Below, piece after piece: positions 38,000-51,229 of a stretch of 64,000 nucleotides of DNA; the first letter of the stretch is position 1, and every line of letters begins with the position of its first letter. The notes beneath the pieces are model-generated. The model had not been told where the DNA came from, did no database searches, and worked only from the letters and a program-made list of their open reading frames with translations. The translations under genes were made by a program, and so were the position numbers. Origin of the DNA: Oxyruncus cristatus (Eukaryota > Chordata > Aves > Passeriformes > Cotingidae); contig VXAY01006699.1 of the NCBI GenBank assembly GCA_013399855.1, forward strand, positions 184,866 through 248,865. Direction: 5' to 3'.

Positions 38000-40900
38000 A
38001 CTTTGTCAGCAAAGATATCCCCAAATGAGAAAATGGGCTACTAATCAAGCAGAATATTTGACAGCAGGACTACCCTCATAAGGACCCCAACCAAAACTTT
38101 CAAAAGAGGAGTCTGAGCAAAAAAAGACATAGGGATTTCGTGACACATCTTTACATCTTCTATACAACTGTAAGCTTATAGACATTAACAATTTGTTTAC
38201 TAAATTAATGGTTTATTTGCAGCTTATTTCCTTCTGGTTTGTTTTGTAAATAATATAAAGCATTATCATTTCTTATTTGCATTATTCGGAACACATTTGT
38301 ACCAAAAGGCTCCCGTGGAGAATCAGAACCATTGTCTACTTCAACTAACAACCAGAAAGTCACCCAATTCATATGGAGGCAATGATTTTAGACTAGGACA
38401 AGGATAAAATACACCGTCTGAAGCAAACCCTGCCCTCCTTCTACTCAAAGAGCAGAACTGGTGTGTTACGCATCACACATCTAACACAAAAGCAGCCATT
38501 CAGCCCCAGAAAGAATAGCTTGCAGATGTCACTTCCAGGCAGTTTGCTGTCAATCTAAAAATAAGATACACGATCTTAAAAGGTGCCAAAGAAGCATTCT
38601 AGAAGCTCTTTGCTGAGTAGCAAAGGACTGGACACTTGGCAGAGTTAATAAGCCTTTTCTAACACAGGGTTGATGAGAAGTTGCTAAACCTTCTTCCTAG
38701 AGCATGCTGGAGCATTCAGAAAAGACTGTGACTTATCTGGGCAGCCAAAGAATCTCTTTTTCTCACAGTCCAGATATAGGGCATGCTGCAAGATTTCGCT
38801 GTAGCTGCCATCCTGGGCTTTTTACTTCATTCTGCTCCCGAAAGTACAGCAGTGAAACACATCTGTTTTGGCATTCTTCATTAGATGTGACAAAAAAAAA
38901 AAAAAAAGTTTGGAACCACAGCCTCATCACCTATCATGGAAGATGACACTCTGTCTCATCAGGGTGCACAGTCTGAATGGATCTGGACTCGTAGTTCCTT
39001 GAAGGGAAGATGAATATATTTGATGGCAGCTGGTAGAACAAGGAATATATTGAGCTTATACTTCCTTTCCCTCTGGCTCGGAAAGACCTCCTCCCAAAGG
39101 AGAACAGCTCCAGTCAAGCTGAGTAAGAAGATGTGCTGTGAACTGGTAACTGTTTCCAGGTTTTCAAAATCTGATTTCAATACAGAGAACACAGAATACT
39201 TATCATGCCCCTAAAGCTGAAAGCAAGAGGTGGTTCAGATAAATTGGAAAGGTATACTTGCTCAAGGCCTTGTTAAAAACTACCTCTGGGTAGCCTTTAT
39301 CCCTAACGATCAGGCAGAACAGATGGCTAACGGGTTTCAGTCCCTGCCTGGAAGCAGTGGGGTTTATTTTGTGCCCCAAATCTGGTCCCATTCCATGGCT
39401 GGATGCCCACTGCAATCTGCAGTTTGGAGAGAGTCTGAGGGTAGGGTCAAATCGGAGGAGGTAGGTGGTAGAGGACCAGAGGAGAAGCCTGAGGAGTTGA
39501 GCTGGACAAGCAAGTATCATCAGATTCAATTTTGCAATAGGAGAGGCCACAGCAGAAGAAGAAGCTGTGAAACACAGGCTGGGGGCCATGAAGATCTCTG
39601 TGTGATGAGAATCAGTAACAATACAAGTAGATCATTCGGAGAGTTAACAGTAATAAGTTAAATATGAAATACTTACATAAATCTTTCTAAAGGCAAAGAG
39701 GTGGTAATCTTATTTTTTCTTTATATGCATGTAAGAGAATGGATTAAGGAATGTCATTGGTTGGAAAAACAGACCTGTATCTTTCACTTTGCCTACTTCC
39801 AGATTATAAAAGGATCATTTCCTATATGGGTTTCAAAATAATCCCACTTACTTGAACAGGCAGTCAACTACAAAACCAACAATGCAGAACAGTTAATTCA
39901 GATGCAAATATTAACAATTACAGTAACACAGAACTCATATAGTTAGCACTGTGGGACCAGATACTCAGATAATGAAAACTAAAATAACTGCTGCTATCTA
40001 TAAATTCAGAGATTCTTACCCTGCATTTTTATAAATTTCAGCCTGCATATCAGTGTGCTATTAACTGAACTGAGCTTAAAATTCTGTGTGCAGCCTTTAA
40101 GATAATTTTGAAAAGGGTAGCCTTCTGAGGATAGTTATTTAAAATTCAGAGGGCTGCCCAGAATATCAGAGTAAGTTCAGCATTAGTGTAATTTTTCAAC
40201 CTGACCCCAGAGACCTACGAACTAAAATGCCAGCAGATTAAAATGCTTTTTAAGAACCATACTGCACTGAGTGTATGTATGACAGAGTTATACTTTGAGC
40301 TATAAGCAGATAGTATCACATTGGAGGTGGCAGCTGAAACAGTCAGACTAGGACAGTTTTGAAGCATGTGTCAAACAGTTGCAGGAGAGGGCTAACAGAG
40401 AGGTCTCCATCACAGCAAGAGCAGTTTCAAGGTTAGCTTGGGGAGTGGGGTCAGAGTCAGGCCTGTCCCCTGCTGAAAGCAGTCAAGAGGAAGGTATAAT
40501 TTTGTTCATAGTAACATCTGTTTTTTCACAGTTTATAGGAAGCTATTGGCACCAATATCACATTGTCACCAAATGTGTCATGATCTTTCTCCCTGAATGT
40601 TTCAGCCTAACATCTGTTCAAAGTACCTTTTAAAATAGACTGAAATATTTAATAGGCAATTTATCACCACAAATTATGATGTTTTGATACTGAGGCAGCC
40701 TGGAAAGTGGTTTGCAAAGCTAGATCATAATTGTGGAGCTTTTTCCAAGAAACAGGCTGGGTGAAAAAGCCTCAGCTTCAAAAGAAAGACACCTCAGGAA
40801 ATCTCAAGCTTGTGGTACGTTCTGTGTCTGACCCAGACTTGAGACTGGCTACTAGTTTGCTATCCATTAGCAACTGCGTGGTATGAATTCCTCTTCTTCT

Positions 40901-42954
40901 GGACTGCATGACTTGTACTCATCAACTGGGGCCTACCATCCCTGTAGACCAAACTGAAGATAAAGGCAGAGGCACTAGAGGCATTACAGAAGGATGTAAG
41001 GAGCAGGATGCTCTTTAGATCATGAATTACAGTTGTAGATAAGACATGCTTCAGACACACCAAAGAAGCTCCAGGCCAGCTTTAGATCTACTTACTTAAG
41101 TATTCCTTTTTAAGTATCACTGATAAATAAGTTAAATTCTTAGAACACACTCAGGTTTCCTTAGTCATTACATGCTATATCAGCTGAAAAAAATGTATTT
41201 ATATTTAGGTAAGAGTATGTACAATATATATCTAAGAATAAATTAGAAAGCAATATGCACACATATATCATGGAAAATCATTCAGTATCTTTCTCAAATT
41301 TTTACCAGGGATCTTTCAACATATATTACTACCCTATTTTTTCTAAATGTATTTGTGGAGTTACGTGTTAGATGCAATTTTCCAAGCATGAAGAATTTTA
41401 GAGAACTCAGTGATTTCACTAAAGCAAAGTAAATGACTTATATATCACCTCAACTTCCAAACCAAAGCTAAGTTAAAACTCCTGGTATGCTTCATTAAGT
41501 TTCAATTTTCTAAAAAAATCTTCACTTTGTTGGTCAAGCCAAATAGCTCCTACTGAATAATAAAACTGATATTTGACTATTGCCGATTTATCAGATTCAG
41601 ATCCTTTTTTTTCTAGGCTGGGTTCATCAAGTTCATTATATATATGCTTATGCTATAGTTATATCAGACTTCTTGAAAATCCCGTGAGAGATATCCTAAA
41701 GGCATCACTTAGAGAAAGAAAAGGTTAAAAAATTTGTTATTTCTCCCAATTTGAAGCCTCTGAAAGTAATAAATAAATGCAGCTTGCTGGTGCCCAAACT
41801 GAAACAAATGTTGAGAAAAGGCACTGGGACCTCCTGACTTTCCCCCAATATTCAGTCTTACCACACACTTGGGGTCACAGCACTTGGAGGCAATTATTTT
41901 ACCATTGATGAGAAATTATTAGCTCTCAGTTATCTTTCTAGAGCACTCTAATTTACATATGCAACCCATGAACCACAAAACCGGTCTTGAAGGGTTATGA
42001 TGAGAAGCAGAATCTCTTCTAGGCATCATTTCCATTTACCCACAACCAGATTAATAGTCACTACTTTTGAAGTTGTGCTATCCTGCATCAGTGAAAGAAA
42101 ATAAAACCTTGAAAAAGCTCACCAATAAAAGATGAAGAAAGAGTAGAAAAGATGACTTTTCTACTAACTAAATCATACTAAAATGAGTAGATGTTGCAAA
42201 AGAGGCACAGTGATGCTAAATACTGAGAAATAAAAACTTAAGAATCACTATAAATTAAATGCATTTTTCCCCCACACCTAAATTAAATACTGTTTTTCTT
42301 TAACAATTAGTCCATAATCATGCAGTTACTTATTAGAACTGTATCCAACTATCCTGCATAAACATAATTTTCAGTTAGTCTGTATTTTAAAGCAAAAAGG
42401 AGTTTGATTTCTGAGACCACACCCTAAAAGGTTTGTCTTTTTTTTTTTTTCCTGACACGCAGAATAGTCAATATTCTAGCAAATAAAGATTCTTGTCTCC
42501 ATTTGCGTTCTTGGCAAAAATTAGTAACGTATCTTTGAAAAGAAGTGCTTGTACCCTCAATTTTTTGTACCTCTGAAAAAACAGATTTTTCAATACTTTA
42601 TAAATTTCTGATAACAAATGTAGTGTAAATAGATAATAGCTTTCTTATATCAGCAATTTCTGTATAAACTGAAACCCACCATTATGAGAAACGTAACTAT
42701 AAATAATGCAGAACACCATTTCCTAAAATGTTTTACCACATTCAAATCTTCCACTGCTTTCAGAGTATTATTGCGTATACCACAGTTAATGACTGTTACA
42801 AACAAATATTAAACCCCTTGTTCACTATTTGCAAAAATGTCATGCTGGGCTGTAGTGGCACCACTTAAATGAGTTAAGTTCATTCCTAACAAGAAAAGCA
42901 AATAAACAATGTCTATGTATTTGGAGCCACGCTGACCTAAATAATACTAGGACT

Positions 42955-42984
42955 ATTCTTTTCCATACATCTATGGAAAAGAAT
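42955..42984. repeat. Perfect 13-bp hairpin
   Basis: Arms ATTCTTTTCCATA (42955-42967) and TATGGAAAAGAAT (42972-42984) pair perfectly around CATC. Confidence 0.92.
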
Positions 42985-45689
42985 TAAATAGTAGTAGGGC
43001 ATGGATTCATGTCCTGGAACTATTTTTTTTTTTCTGAAACATAAAATCTCAGGGCAGTCTCTGACACTTTTTTGATCTTGGGTACTTGACTAGCTGTCTC
43101 CCAAGGGTTTCCTGGGCACAGCTAAGGCACTAGCCCAGCCTGGAGATCATTCCCAAGGGGCAGACTGGATGCAGCCTGTGCTTAGGAGGCTAAGGGAGCT
43201 TAACCATATGGAAGTGTCTATGCTCAGCTGGCCTTCAGGCTAGAGGGAGGCCTTGCATTGTTCAATTTACTTATAAAAATTATAGGCAAGGAGCAGAAAT
43301 GCAGTTGTAATAGAATATAAACCCCAAACATGTAAGCAACAAACATTCCCAAATACTGTCCCAACAGTAAACATTCACAATTAATCTCTCATTATTACTG
43401 GAACGAAAGAGACAAACCCTGACAAATCTGTTCTTATGTGTCCCTGGGGGATAAACAGACATGAGTGGCCAGCTTCTGTCTACCACCATGCTGGGGATTT
43501 ACACTGTATCTCCATGCTGTGCTTTCCATATTGACCCAGCGCACTGGTGCTGATACACAGCCGAGTCTAGAGGCAAGCTGTCTCGTCCATAAGCACTACT
43601 TACTGATCCATGTCAAGTCATATAAACAACACATATTCAACCTGAGGTGCTGAAAAAATGGACTAAGAAAATTAGATCTTTTTCCATCTGCACAATAAGT
43701 CTTCACCTATATTTTAACTCTACATCCTGAGCCTATATATTGCTCAGTCAGAAGGCATTTTCCTCTTAAAGTCCTTAAAAAGACACACCTGATTTCTCTT
43801 TTACTACTTTCTTTAGCTATGGCAAAGAGACACTTCTTTTCCTCTTTCTTTCTCTTCTAATGTCTTCCTCAATGTATTCAGGAATAAAATAATCAACCTT
43901 CCATTAAGCAAGTACCTTTCAAAGAAAGCACCTGGAATACTTCCAATACTTCCACTTTATGCATTAGACTAAAACCATGATCTACCCAATATTGTGACTT
44001 CTCTGAAATGGGGCAAGAAGTATTCTCCCCATCAGGAAAAATGTTTGGAGCTTTCGAAATTCTTTTTTGGAAGTTGCAAAAGGAAGTTTAAAATCTTTGA
44101 AGTTTAGGAAGAAAAAAATTCCAATTTTGGACAAATCAAGAATCTTGTGTCAATATTCTGGGGACTTCATTCAGTTTTTATTTTTTATTTTTACAAAAAA
44201 AATCACCTTATAGGTTAAGAAAAAATAGAAAATATATCTTTTAACTAATATATAATCACAGTGCACAAAAATATATGAAAATATGTCACTTCTACAGACA
44301 GTTCTGTTTTCAATAAACTTATGTCTGAAAAATCAAAATATCAAAGAAATTTCAACCAGCTACAAGTGTTTTTCCTGAGAGCTGACTGAAATATCTTCAA
44401 AGAAAAGATTTTCATAATAAAAAGTTTTGATCCATTCTGAAGTGACATAAGAAAAATTTATTTTTTAAATTTAATACTGAATATTTTCAAGGTGATGAAC
44501 AATAAAGAGACATTAATCAGGTATATTTACTTTTTGTAAAAGAGAAAATTGTTTGAAAGTTTAGAAACTATTATCCCCTTTTCTTGTTTTTCCTCTTTTA
44601 CTCACTGAAATTCTTTCCTGTTTCCACAAAAAAAAAAGAATAGCAGAAAAGAAAGTAAAAATCACACACATCAGTAAAAAACTCATATTCTATTTTTTTC
44701 TGAAACAAATAAAAAAATTCTAGTTTGCTTTGTTACAGAAGAAGAAAAATGACAAATCTGAATGACAGATGTTTTCAGTACATTTTTGTTAAAGAAAATA
44801 ATTTCTGTTCAAGGATAATTCTCATGAGTAAACTTCTGCCAGGAAATTCATACTTTGTTGTTTCTTGCTATTAAGTTGTGTAAGGTGGAGGTATACAAAA
44901 AGTCTGAGACATCTGCCTCGTAAATAGTCCCTTCAGTCCCCAGCAGAAGAGACATAAAGGCAGTTACAACACTGTAGGTCCCATATATAAGGGAGGAAAG
45001 AATTGTTTCATTCATGTTCACCTAGATCTACCTCCCTAGCAGCCAGGGAACAGTCCTGAAGGAACTGCTGGAAAAGTAACCACGGAAATGACACACGTTT
45101 TTAGGCACATCAGAATGAAGGCCTGAGTTTCCATTTTCTGCAGTTGCACAGTTCATCTTTTTGAAGCCCATACTTTTGGTTATACCTAAAGGAAGTGAAC
45201 TTCATTTTTAGTGCAGATGACTGAATACACTACACTGAAAGAGTAGCTAACAGTCAGTTGTAACCAGGTTTTTTCATATGCAAACTGAGAACTTCTAATC
45301 CTAGGACAAATTTTTCACTAATTCTCCTCAAATCTCCTTTTCCTCTGAATGAAAACTCTGTGGTTGGTAAAAAGCATATCAGTCATATTTTCTTTTGCAG
45401 AATTATTTGCCAAAAAGATTAGAATAGATTATTTTATACAGATTGTGCATCACCACTGAGGAATGTAATTTTCCACCAAAAGACAAATAAAGACATGTTG
45501 TTTGACTATACTGATAGATTCTCTGTAGAGAGACTTTTTTCCTACTGCAAATCTGGTTTACTTTACATTCGACATTAATCCTTTTACAAGAGGCAGGAAT
45601 GTGAAATTATAAAGAGGAAGGATTTGCTGCCACCTCTGACACTATTTATACTTATAAGGCACTTGCAAAGGTGAGGACACACAGCAGCA

Positions 45690-46300
45690 AATTATCTATT
45701 TCCCCCCAGATCTTACTTCTGACATCATGCCAAAGTCAGCTCCACTCAATCCAGTCAACTGTCTTTTCAGCCTCAGAAGTTGTTATGGAAAAATGGTATA
45801 TCTATTTACTGTATTTTAAAAAAAAATACTCTAATAAATTCTCCACTGCTCTACTGTCATTTTCCATTTTCCTAAAAGCTTCACATTACATTCACTGATA
45901 ATCTTTCCTGTTTCTCCAAAGTAAGACTGTAGTTGCTTTTTCAAGTCTTAACAGGAAAATCTTAACTGTGATTGTAGATGACATTAGCCTATAGCTGGCA
46001 AAACATCTTTCAGATTCATGTTTTTCAGGACATGATGTAGCACTGGCTTCACATACTGAAGTGCACGCTCATTCGGTTTTCTTCCTTTTCAGGATTTGGC
46101 TACTAGTTGTTTCTTTTTTATTATTATTATTTTGACAGCACTGGCTATTATTTATAACCTTGAGTTTAAAACATTCTGCAGGAGAACCATTAGACCCTGC
46201 TGTTTTACCTTCAGGAAACAGTTTAACCACTCTCAGCTATTTATTGTGCTGTCATATCTTCCTCTGTAACTTGATGGTCATACAGGAAGAACAACCAGCA
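45690..46300 (-). mobile_element. Fossil LINE reverse transcriptase, L1/Tx1-like
   Basis: On the minus strand, recognisable RT pieces occur in the right order although stops and frameshifts separate them. VTEEDMTAQ is followed by EGKTAGSNGSPAECFK (46209 down to about 46167), like the GKSPGPDGxxAEFYK block of L1-type RTs. KSNYSLTLEK (about 45960-45912) sits where the NYRPISLL block belongs. AEKTVDWIEWS then LW (about 45775-45735) resembles the catalytic DAEKAFDRIEW motif A. The distance from the first to the last block, about 410 bp, agrees with roughly 130 residues in L1 RT. The element is long dead, and its ends are unclear. A different LINE clade remains possible. Confidence 0.55.
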
Positions 46301-48247
46301 AATCCCTGATGGGGTGAGGAAATTATGCAGTAACAAAGTAGAGCATTACATAGATTTTGATATTAAAAGAAAAAATTATATATGTATGCACATGTATACA
46401 CACAAATAAATGTGTATACAAATGCACACAAAATCTGTTAGGGCCATCTGGATTTCCCACATAGGAAATGGTTATTTTCTGGCTTTAATCTTCTTTTATG
46501 GTTCCTGTTCTATCGGTATGTCAGCTTTAGTTACTTCTCCCATGGTCAGAACATGTTAGGTAACTCAAATTTCATAATTTTATTTTTAACCTCAGTTGAC
46601 TTATTTTATGTTTTACTTTTGTTTTAAGCATCTTTCATAAGAGTGCATTTGTCCCTGCCTTGAAAAAAACCCAATGAAACACATCCTAATATATTTTTTC
46701 TTCATTTTGCCATTTCTCTACCATTTCCAACTTCGTTTCTAGGTTCATTCTGCAATTTGCCAAACTCAGCTGTGTCTGTCTACCTGGCAAAAGTCATGCC
46801 TTCTATAACAGTAAGAGGAAAAATAGAAACAAAACTGTCTGCACAGAACTCAGGATGCAGAGTAAATCCATTTCCATTGATGTGAACTGACTTTTCTCCC
46901 ATGAGATGCCAGTTTTCTAATGCTGTCATCATAGCAGAAATGTCAGGTTGCAGAGGAAGGTTTTGATGTAGGGTGAAAGTCCATCAGTTAGTGCAGAAAG
47001 TTTACATGCTGCTGAGCAAGATTAGGTACCTGTTGTAGAGGACAAATCCCTTATTTGTTGTTTCACTTTGCACTTAATTCTACATAGGATTAATTCATAA
47101 ATATTAATATTATATTTGCATAATTCCAAAGAAAAGGTGTGCATATATATGTATTATAAATTGGTTTATTAAGTCCTTTTATCAATAAGTTTTGGTATTC
47201 ACAGATATTTTTTAATAATTTGTCTGTTACGTAAAATCCCGTCATCCCTTGTTAGACTCTGAATATGTGTCTGATATAATACAGTCTAATAATTTTATTT
47301 ATGACAGTTCTTTGGAGACTCCAGCAACTGTGCACAGTCAAGACTGTTCAAGCCATTACAATACAAGATTGTATTACAGTGATGTGAATGGATAAAAGTT
47401 CTTTAATTTCCAAAAAGAAATTGATAGACACTGTTCTGTGATGTATTAGGACAAACACGTTACTTTAATCCCCCAGACAGAGAGCTGTATTTTAAGCCAT
47501 ACTGTTGCAAAAAATATGATCCATAAGGACTATGAGTGTTAGTGTAAAAAATTACAGGAATTATCTATTTATTTATTATGTGAAACATGCTCTATCAATT
47601 CAGGTTCTTTTAAAAGCTTTAGACACATTTGGGGATATGTAACAGTTTAAACATGTGGGAATGCCTTCAATTTGACTTCTTGAAAAATGTCTGAATCTTC
47701 CAGAATTGGCTATTAAAGTCTACCTTGTGCAGTGTTAGTTCCCGGTATGTTATATAAAGTTCATTTTGTAGTAGTCCTTCATTATAAACTTCAACGTTTA
47801 CACCTTACCTTAGTTCTTTTGGACTAGAAATATGAAAGAGTACAGCTGTGAAACTCTTTTTAAAACAGTTCAGAGCTTGCAGTACTTATAAAGTATACAA
47901 AGCATTACAGAAAAAAAAAGAGCAGAAATATTTAAAGCTTTTCCCCTGGAAGTTAAATTTAAAGTTGTCTAATGCTGAAAACATTTTATAACCATGGATT
48001 TAAACACTTGAATAAACTTGGGAAAATTATTACTTTTCATGGTCATTGATCACGAAAGCATCTTTGTTCAACAAAATGTGATTAGGTCCCCTTGAGGTCA
48101 ACACATGCTTAAGGACTAATATTTATTTAAGGGTTTTGCTGATGTGAATCTTTCTGCAATTACCATTTCATCTGATTGTGTTAACAACGCACAGTAATGC
48201 TTGTTTGTTCAGGAAGAAATTTTGTGCTTGCAGACTTGTAATACTTA

Positions 48248-48272
48248 AGAGAGAGAGAGAGAGAGAGAGAGA
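48248..48272. repeat. (GA)n microsatellite
   Basis: About twelve uninterrupted AG units. Confidence 0.95.
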
Positions 48273-48610
48273 TGGTGGAGCTAACACAGTATTTATGCAA
48301 CAGGACAGAAGTACTGTTAAGTGCTATTGCTGGGTTGGGAAAACCAAGAGCATAAATAACATAGAAAAACACAGTCTTGGTGGTAAATGGTGTCTGGTCA
48401 TTTTCCTTAAAAGATTGAAAACTCTGTTATTACTATTATTTGTTTAATTTACATGCGTTTGTGTTCTGAACCCAAACTGAACTAAACTAGTCTTTCTTGT
48501 ATATCCATCTTTATTTCATTTAGCTGGCAGTATATCATTTCAGTCTCTATGTTTTTCTAGGGAAGATCATATTATCAAGGAAATATTCTGACTGCAGTAA
48601 GAGAAAATTG

Positions 48611-48641
48611 AACACACACACAAACACACACATACATACAC
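48611..48641. repeat. (CA)n-like microsatellite
   Basis: CA units interrupted by AAAC and CATA steps. Confidence 0.9.
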
Positions 48642-49858
48642 GAAAACAAAGCTCAGTTGAGACTAGACATAGTCCAGTGATTGATATTTTAAGTTGCACG
48701 TGACACTCTTTCCTTGTTCTGTTGCACTGCATTTAGATATTGTATGGCTCTCCAGACATGCTATGCATAATTTTACATACCATCTGCTTTACATGCCATG
48801 TTCCATATGTACAATGTATAACCTAAACCCAATATTTTGATTGATTTGAGCGACAGTGGAGGCTTTTGTTCTTAAATTGTTGAATAGAAGAATATACTTC
48901 TAAATAAATTTTCTGATGAATGTGTTCTAGGATTAACAATAACATTTATTTTGAAAATGTCTTTAAAAGTGTAATAATGTCAAAATTCAGGTGACTTTCG
49001 AGAATCCCACTAATATTGCTTCCTAGATTCAAATACGAAGAGAATTGTAAATACTGCCTATCATTCACTTAACAGCCATAGCAATACAAGGGCATAAACA
49101 TGTTTCAGAGTCAGACAAGGGACAGCCAAAATAGTCTTGAAATAGTAATCTGAATAAAGATGAACAGCACTTATTCCTCAAAACAGGATGAGGTTTATAA
49201 AGATGCTAAAAGTGAGAATCATGTCCTGGAGTTTCCCGGTACTGCATCACCTGGCTTCATTCAACCCAGCTTTAAAAACTCAAATCCTATATACTCTTCA
49301 GTTACAGGTAAGCCTTAAAAACCTAAATTTCTATTTTGAAGATGCTGTCCACAAGAACATGTCTGAGTCTCTATATATTCACAGATGAAGAATAAGTAAT
49401 GAAACACCAAAATGAAAAAAATACAGAATTTCAAACAATGGCTCTAAGACAAACCCAAAGATTTATTCAAATATTTATCCTCAATTTTAGAACTGCTGAC
49501 TCTCTTCATCCAAGAAAGCAAAGAGCATTAAGTATTGCTTTGGACACTATAAAAAGAACCATCACTCCCCTCTCCTCCCTTCCCCCACCAAAAAAATGCC
49601 CAAAACTCTTAATATGGAAGTGATTACCATATTTTTCACATTTGAGTTCAAATGGAGGTATTATCAACAAAAATAGGTTTTGGCATTACAATGTGCTAGT
49701 AAACAGTAGATAGAGTATAAAATACAGGAAACAACAAAGTAGTGTGAATAAAATTTTTCTCCATTCAATGTCTTATAAAATGTATACCCTTCACTGCCAT
49801 ATATGGCACATGATAAAAGAAGCATTTAAATTCATAGGAAAATTGGAAAGAAACTTGT

Positions 49859-49889
49859 AATATGACATTCAAAGAATGAATGTCATATT
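49859..49889. repeat. Perfect 12-bp hairpin
   Basis: Arms AATATGACATTC (49859-49870) and GAATGTCATATT (49878-49889) pair perfectly around AAAGAAT. Confidence 0.92.
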
Positions 49890-50183
49890 GTCTTGCCTTT
49901 GCACTTGCAAGGAGAGAAGAGACAATCAGTGAAGCATTTGTCCATTTTGTAGGGGTTTTTTTCCCCACTGTAACATGAACATCTTAATCTGTTCACAGTT
50001 AAGTATTAGTGACACATTCAGTTCAGTTCAATGACAGTTCTACCAGATACCTACTAATAAAGCTGAATAAGAGGTGTAGCACCTCAAACTTTTTTTTATG
50101 CTTGCCTATTAACACAAACTTGTGCTTAAAAGGGAAATATTATTATTGGACCATTACTAAGAAAGGTTATATTTCTTCTTTAT

Positions 50184-51229
50184 TGGGTTTTGGTAGTGGC
50201 AGGGGATACAGCGGTGCTTTCTATGAGAAGCTGCCAGAAGCTTCATCTGTGTCCAACAGGGCCAATGCCAACCGGCTCCAAGACTTGCTGCTGACCAAGG
50301 CAGGATGTGATAGCAATGGTGATAGCACCTCTGGGATAACAGATTTAAGAAGGGAGAAAAAACACCCTGAGCAATAGAAACAGCAGTCAGAGAGAAGAGT
50401 GAGAATATGTGAGAGCAATAGCTCTGCAAACACCAAGGTCAGTGAAGAAGGAGGGGGAGGAGGTGCTCCAGGTGCCAGAGCAGAGATTGCCCTGCAGCCT
50501 GTGGTGCAGACCATGGTGATGCAGCTGTGCCCCTGCAGCCCATGGAGGTCTATGGCAGAGCACAGATCCACCCATGAGAAGCCCATGCTCAAGCAAGCTC
50601 TTGGCAGGACCTGTGGCCTTGCAGAGAGAGGAGGAGCAGCATCCCCCTGTGGGGGACCCAAGCTGGAACAGTGTGTACCTGAAGTAGCACACCTTGTGGA
50701 AGAGACCCACACTGAAGCAACTCATGAAGAACTGCAGGCTGTGGGAAGGACTCATTGGAGAAGTTCATGAAGGACTATCTCCTGTGCGATGAACACCACA
50801 CTGAAGCAGAGGAAGAGTGTGAGGAGTCCTACTCCTGAGGAGGAAGGAGTGGCAGAGACAGTATGTGATGGTCTGACCCCAACCTTCATTCTCCCCTGCA
50901 CCAATGGGGGAGAGGAGGTAGGGAATTAGAGTGTTAAGTCTGGGAAGAAGGGGAGTGGATGGAGGTGGGGGGCTGGGAAGGGTTAGGGGAGAGGTGGCTG
51001 TTCAAGATTTATCTTTTTTTTTCTTGTTATTCTACTCTGGTAATCTCTGTCAATAAATTAAACAAATTTTACCAAGTTGAGTCTGCTTTGCATGTGAAAG
51101 AACCACTGAGTGATCCCCCTGTCCTTGTCTCAACCCACAAGCTTTTTGATACATTTTCCCTCCACCTCAGAAGAAGGATAGCATGGCTTTGGTGAGTCCC
51201 TGGTAACCAGCCAGTGTCACCCCAACACA
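50184..51229 (+). mobile_element. Long solo LTR of an avian endogenous retrovirus
   Basis: About 1.05 kb from TGGGTTTTGG to CCCAACACA, with TG...CA ends. The block order (GAGAAGCTGCCAGAAGCTTC; ATTTAAGAAGGGAG, an AT-rich TATA-like site near 50340; CACCAAGGTCAGTGAAGAAG; GAGGAAGGAGTGGCAGAGAC; AAGTTGAGTCTGCTTTGCATG; GTGATCCCCCTGTCCTTGTC) matches a long LTR family I know from bird genomes, in plus orientation. A polyadenylation signal CAATAAATTAAAC is at 51051. Bases about 50560-50810 are degenerate tandem units of the type CTGTGGGAAGGACTCATTGG. Long open frames on both strands here are by-products of this GC-rich repeat. There is no internal viral coding sequence, and a clear target-site duplication was not found. 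Confidence 0.88.
50560..50810. repeat. Degenerate tandem units inside the LTR
   Basis: Variants of the motif ACCCACACTGAAGCA or GACTCATTGGAGAAG, each preceded by CTGTGG/CTTGTGG, recur several times (near 50577, 50650, 50705, 50745 and 50795). They are probably expanded enhancer units of the LTR U3 region. Confidence 0.65.

Larger units (their letters stand above)
36081..45689. other. Gene-free AT-rich DNA
   Basis: No convincing exon. It contains a 23-bp palindrome (36749-36771), a decamer tandem (37174-37203), an unresolved poly-T (37944-37999), a poly-A (38889-38905) and a perfect hairpin (42955-42984). A 143-codon plus-strand frame at about 39230-39661 overlaps a 128-codon minus-strand frame. 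Neither resembles a known protein and I see no good splice sites, so I do not call them. Confidence 0.5.
46301..50183. other. Gene-free AT-rich DNA with microsatellites
   Basis: No exon-like sequence seen. It contains an imperfect GTATACACA/TGTGTATAC inverted repeat (46394-46419), (GA)n, (CA)n and a 12-bp hairpin, listed separately where notable. Confidence 0.55.

Noticed and set aside
39203..39661. Overlapping long open frames (143 codons plus, 128 codons minus).
   Set aside because: Neither translation resembles a known family, the other frames are full of stops, and no convincing splice sites or start context are present. The locally higher GC explains the length.
50221..50770. Open frames of 122-163 codons on both strands.
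   Set aside because: They lie wholly inside the GC-rich solo LTR and are by-products of it.
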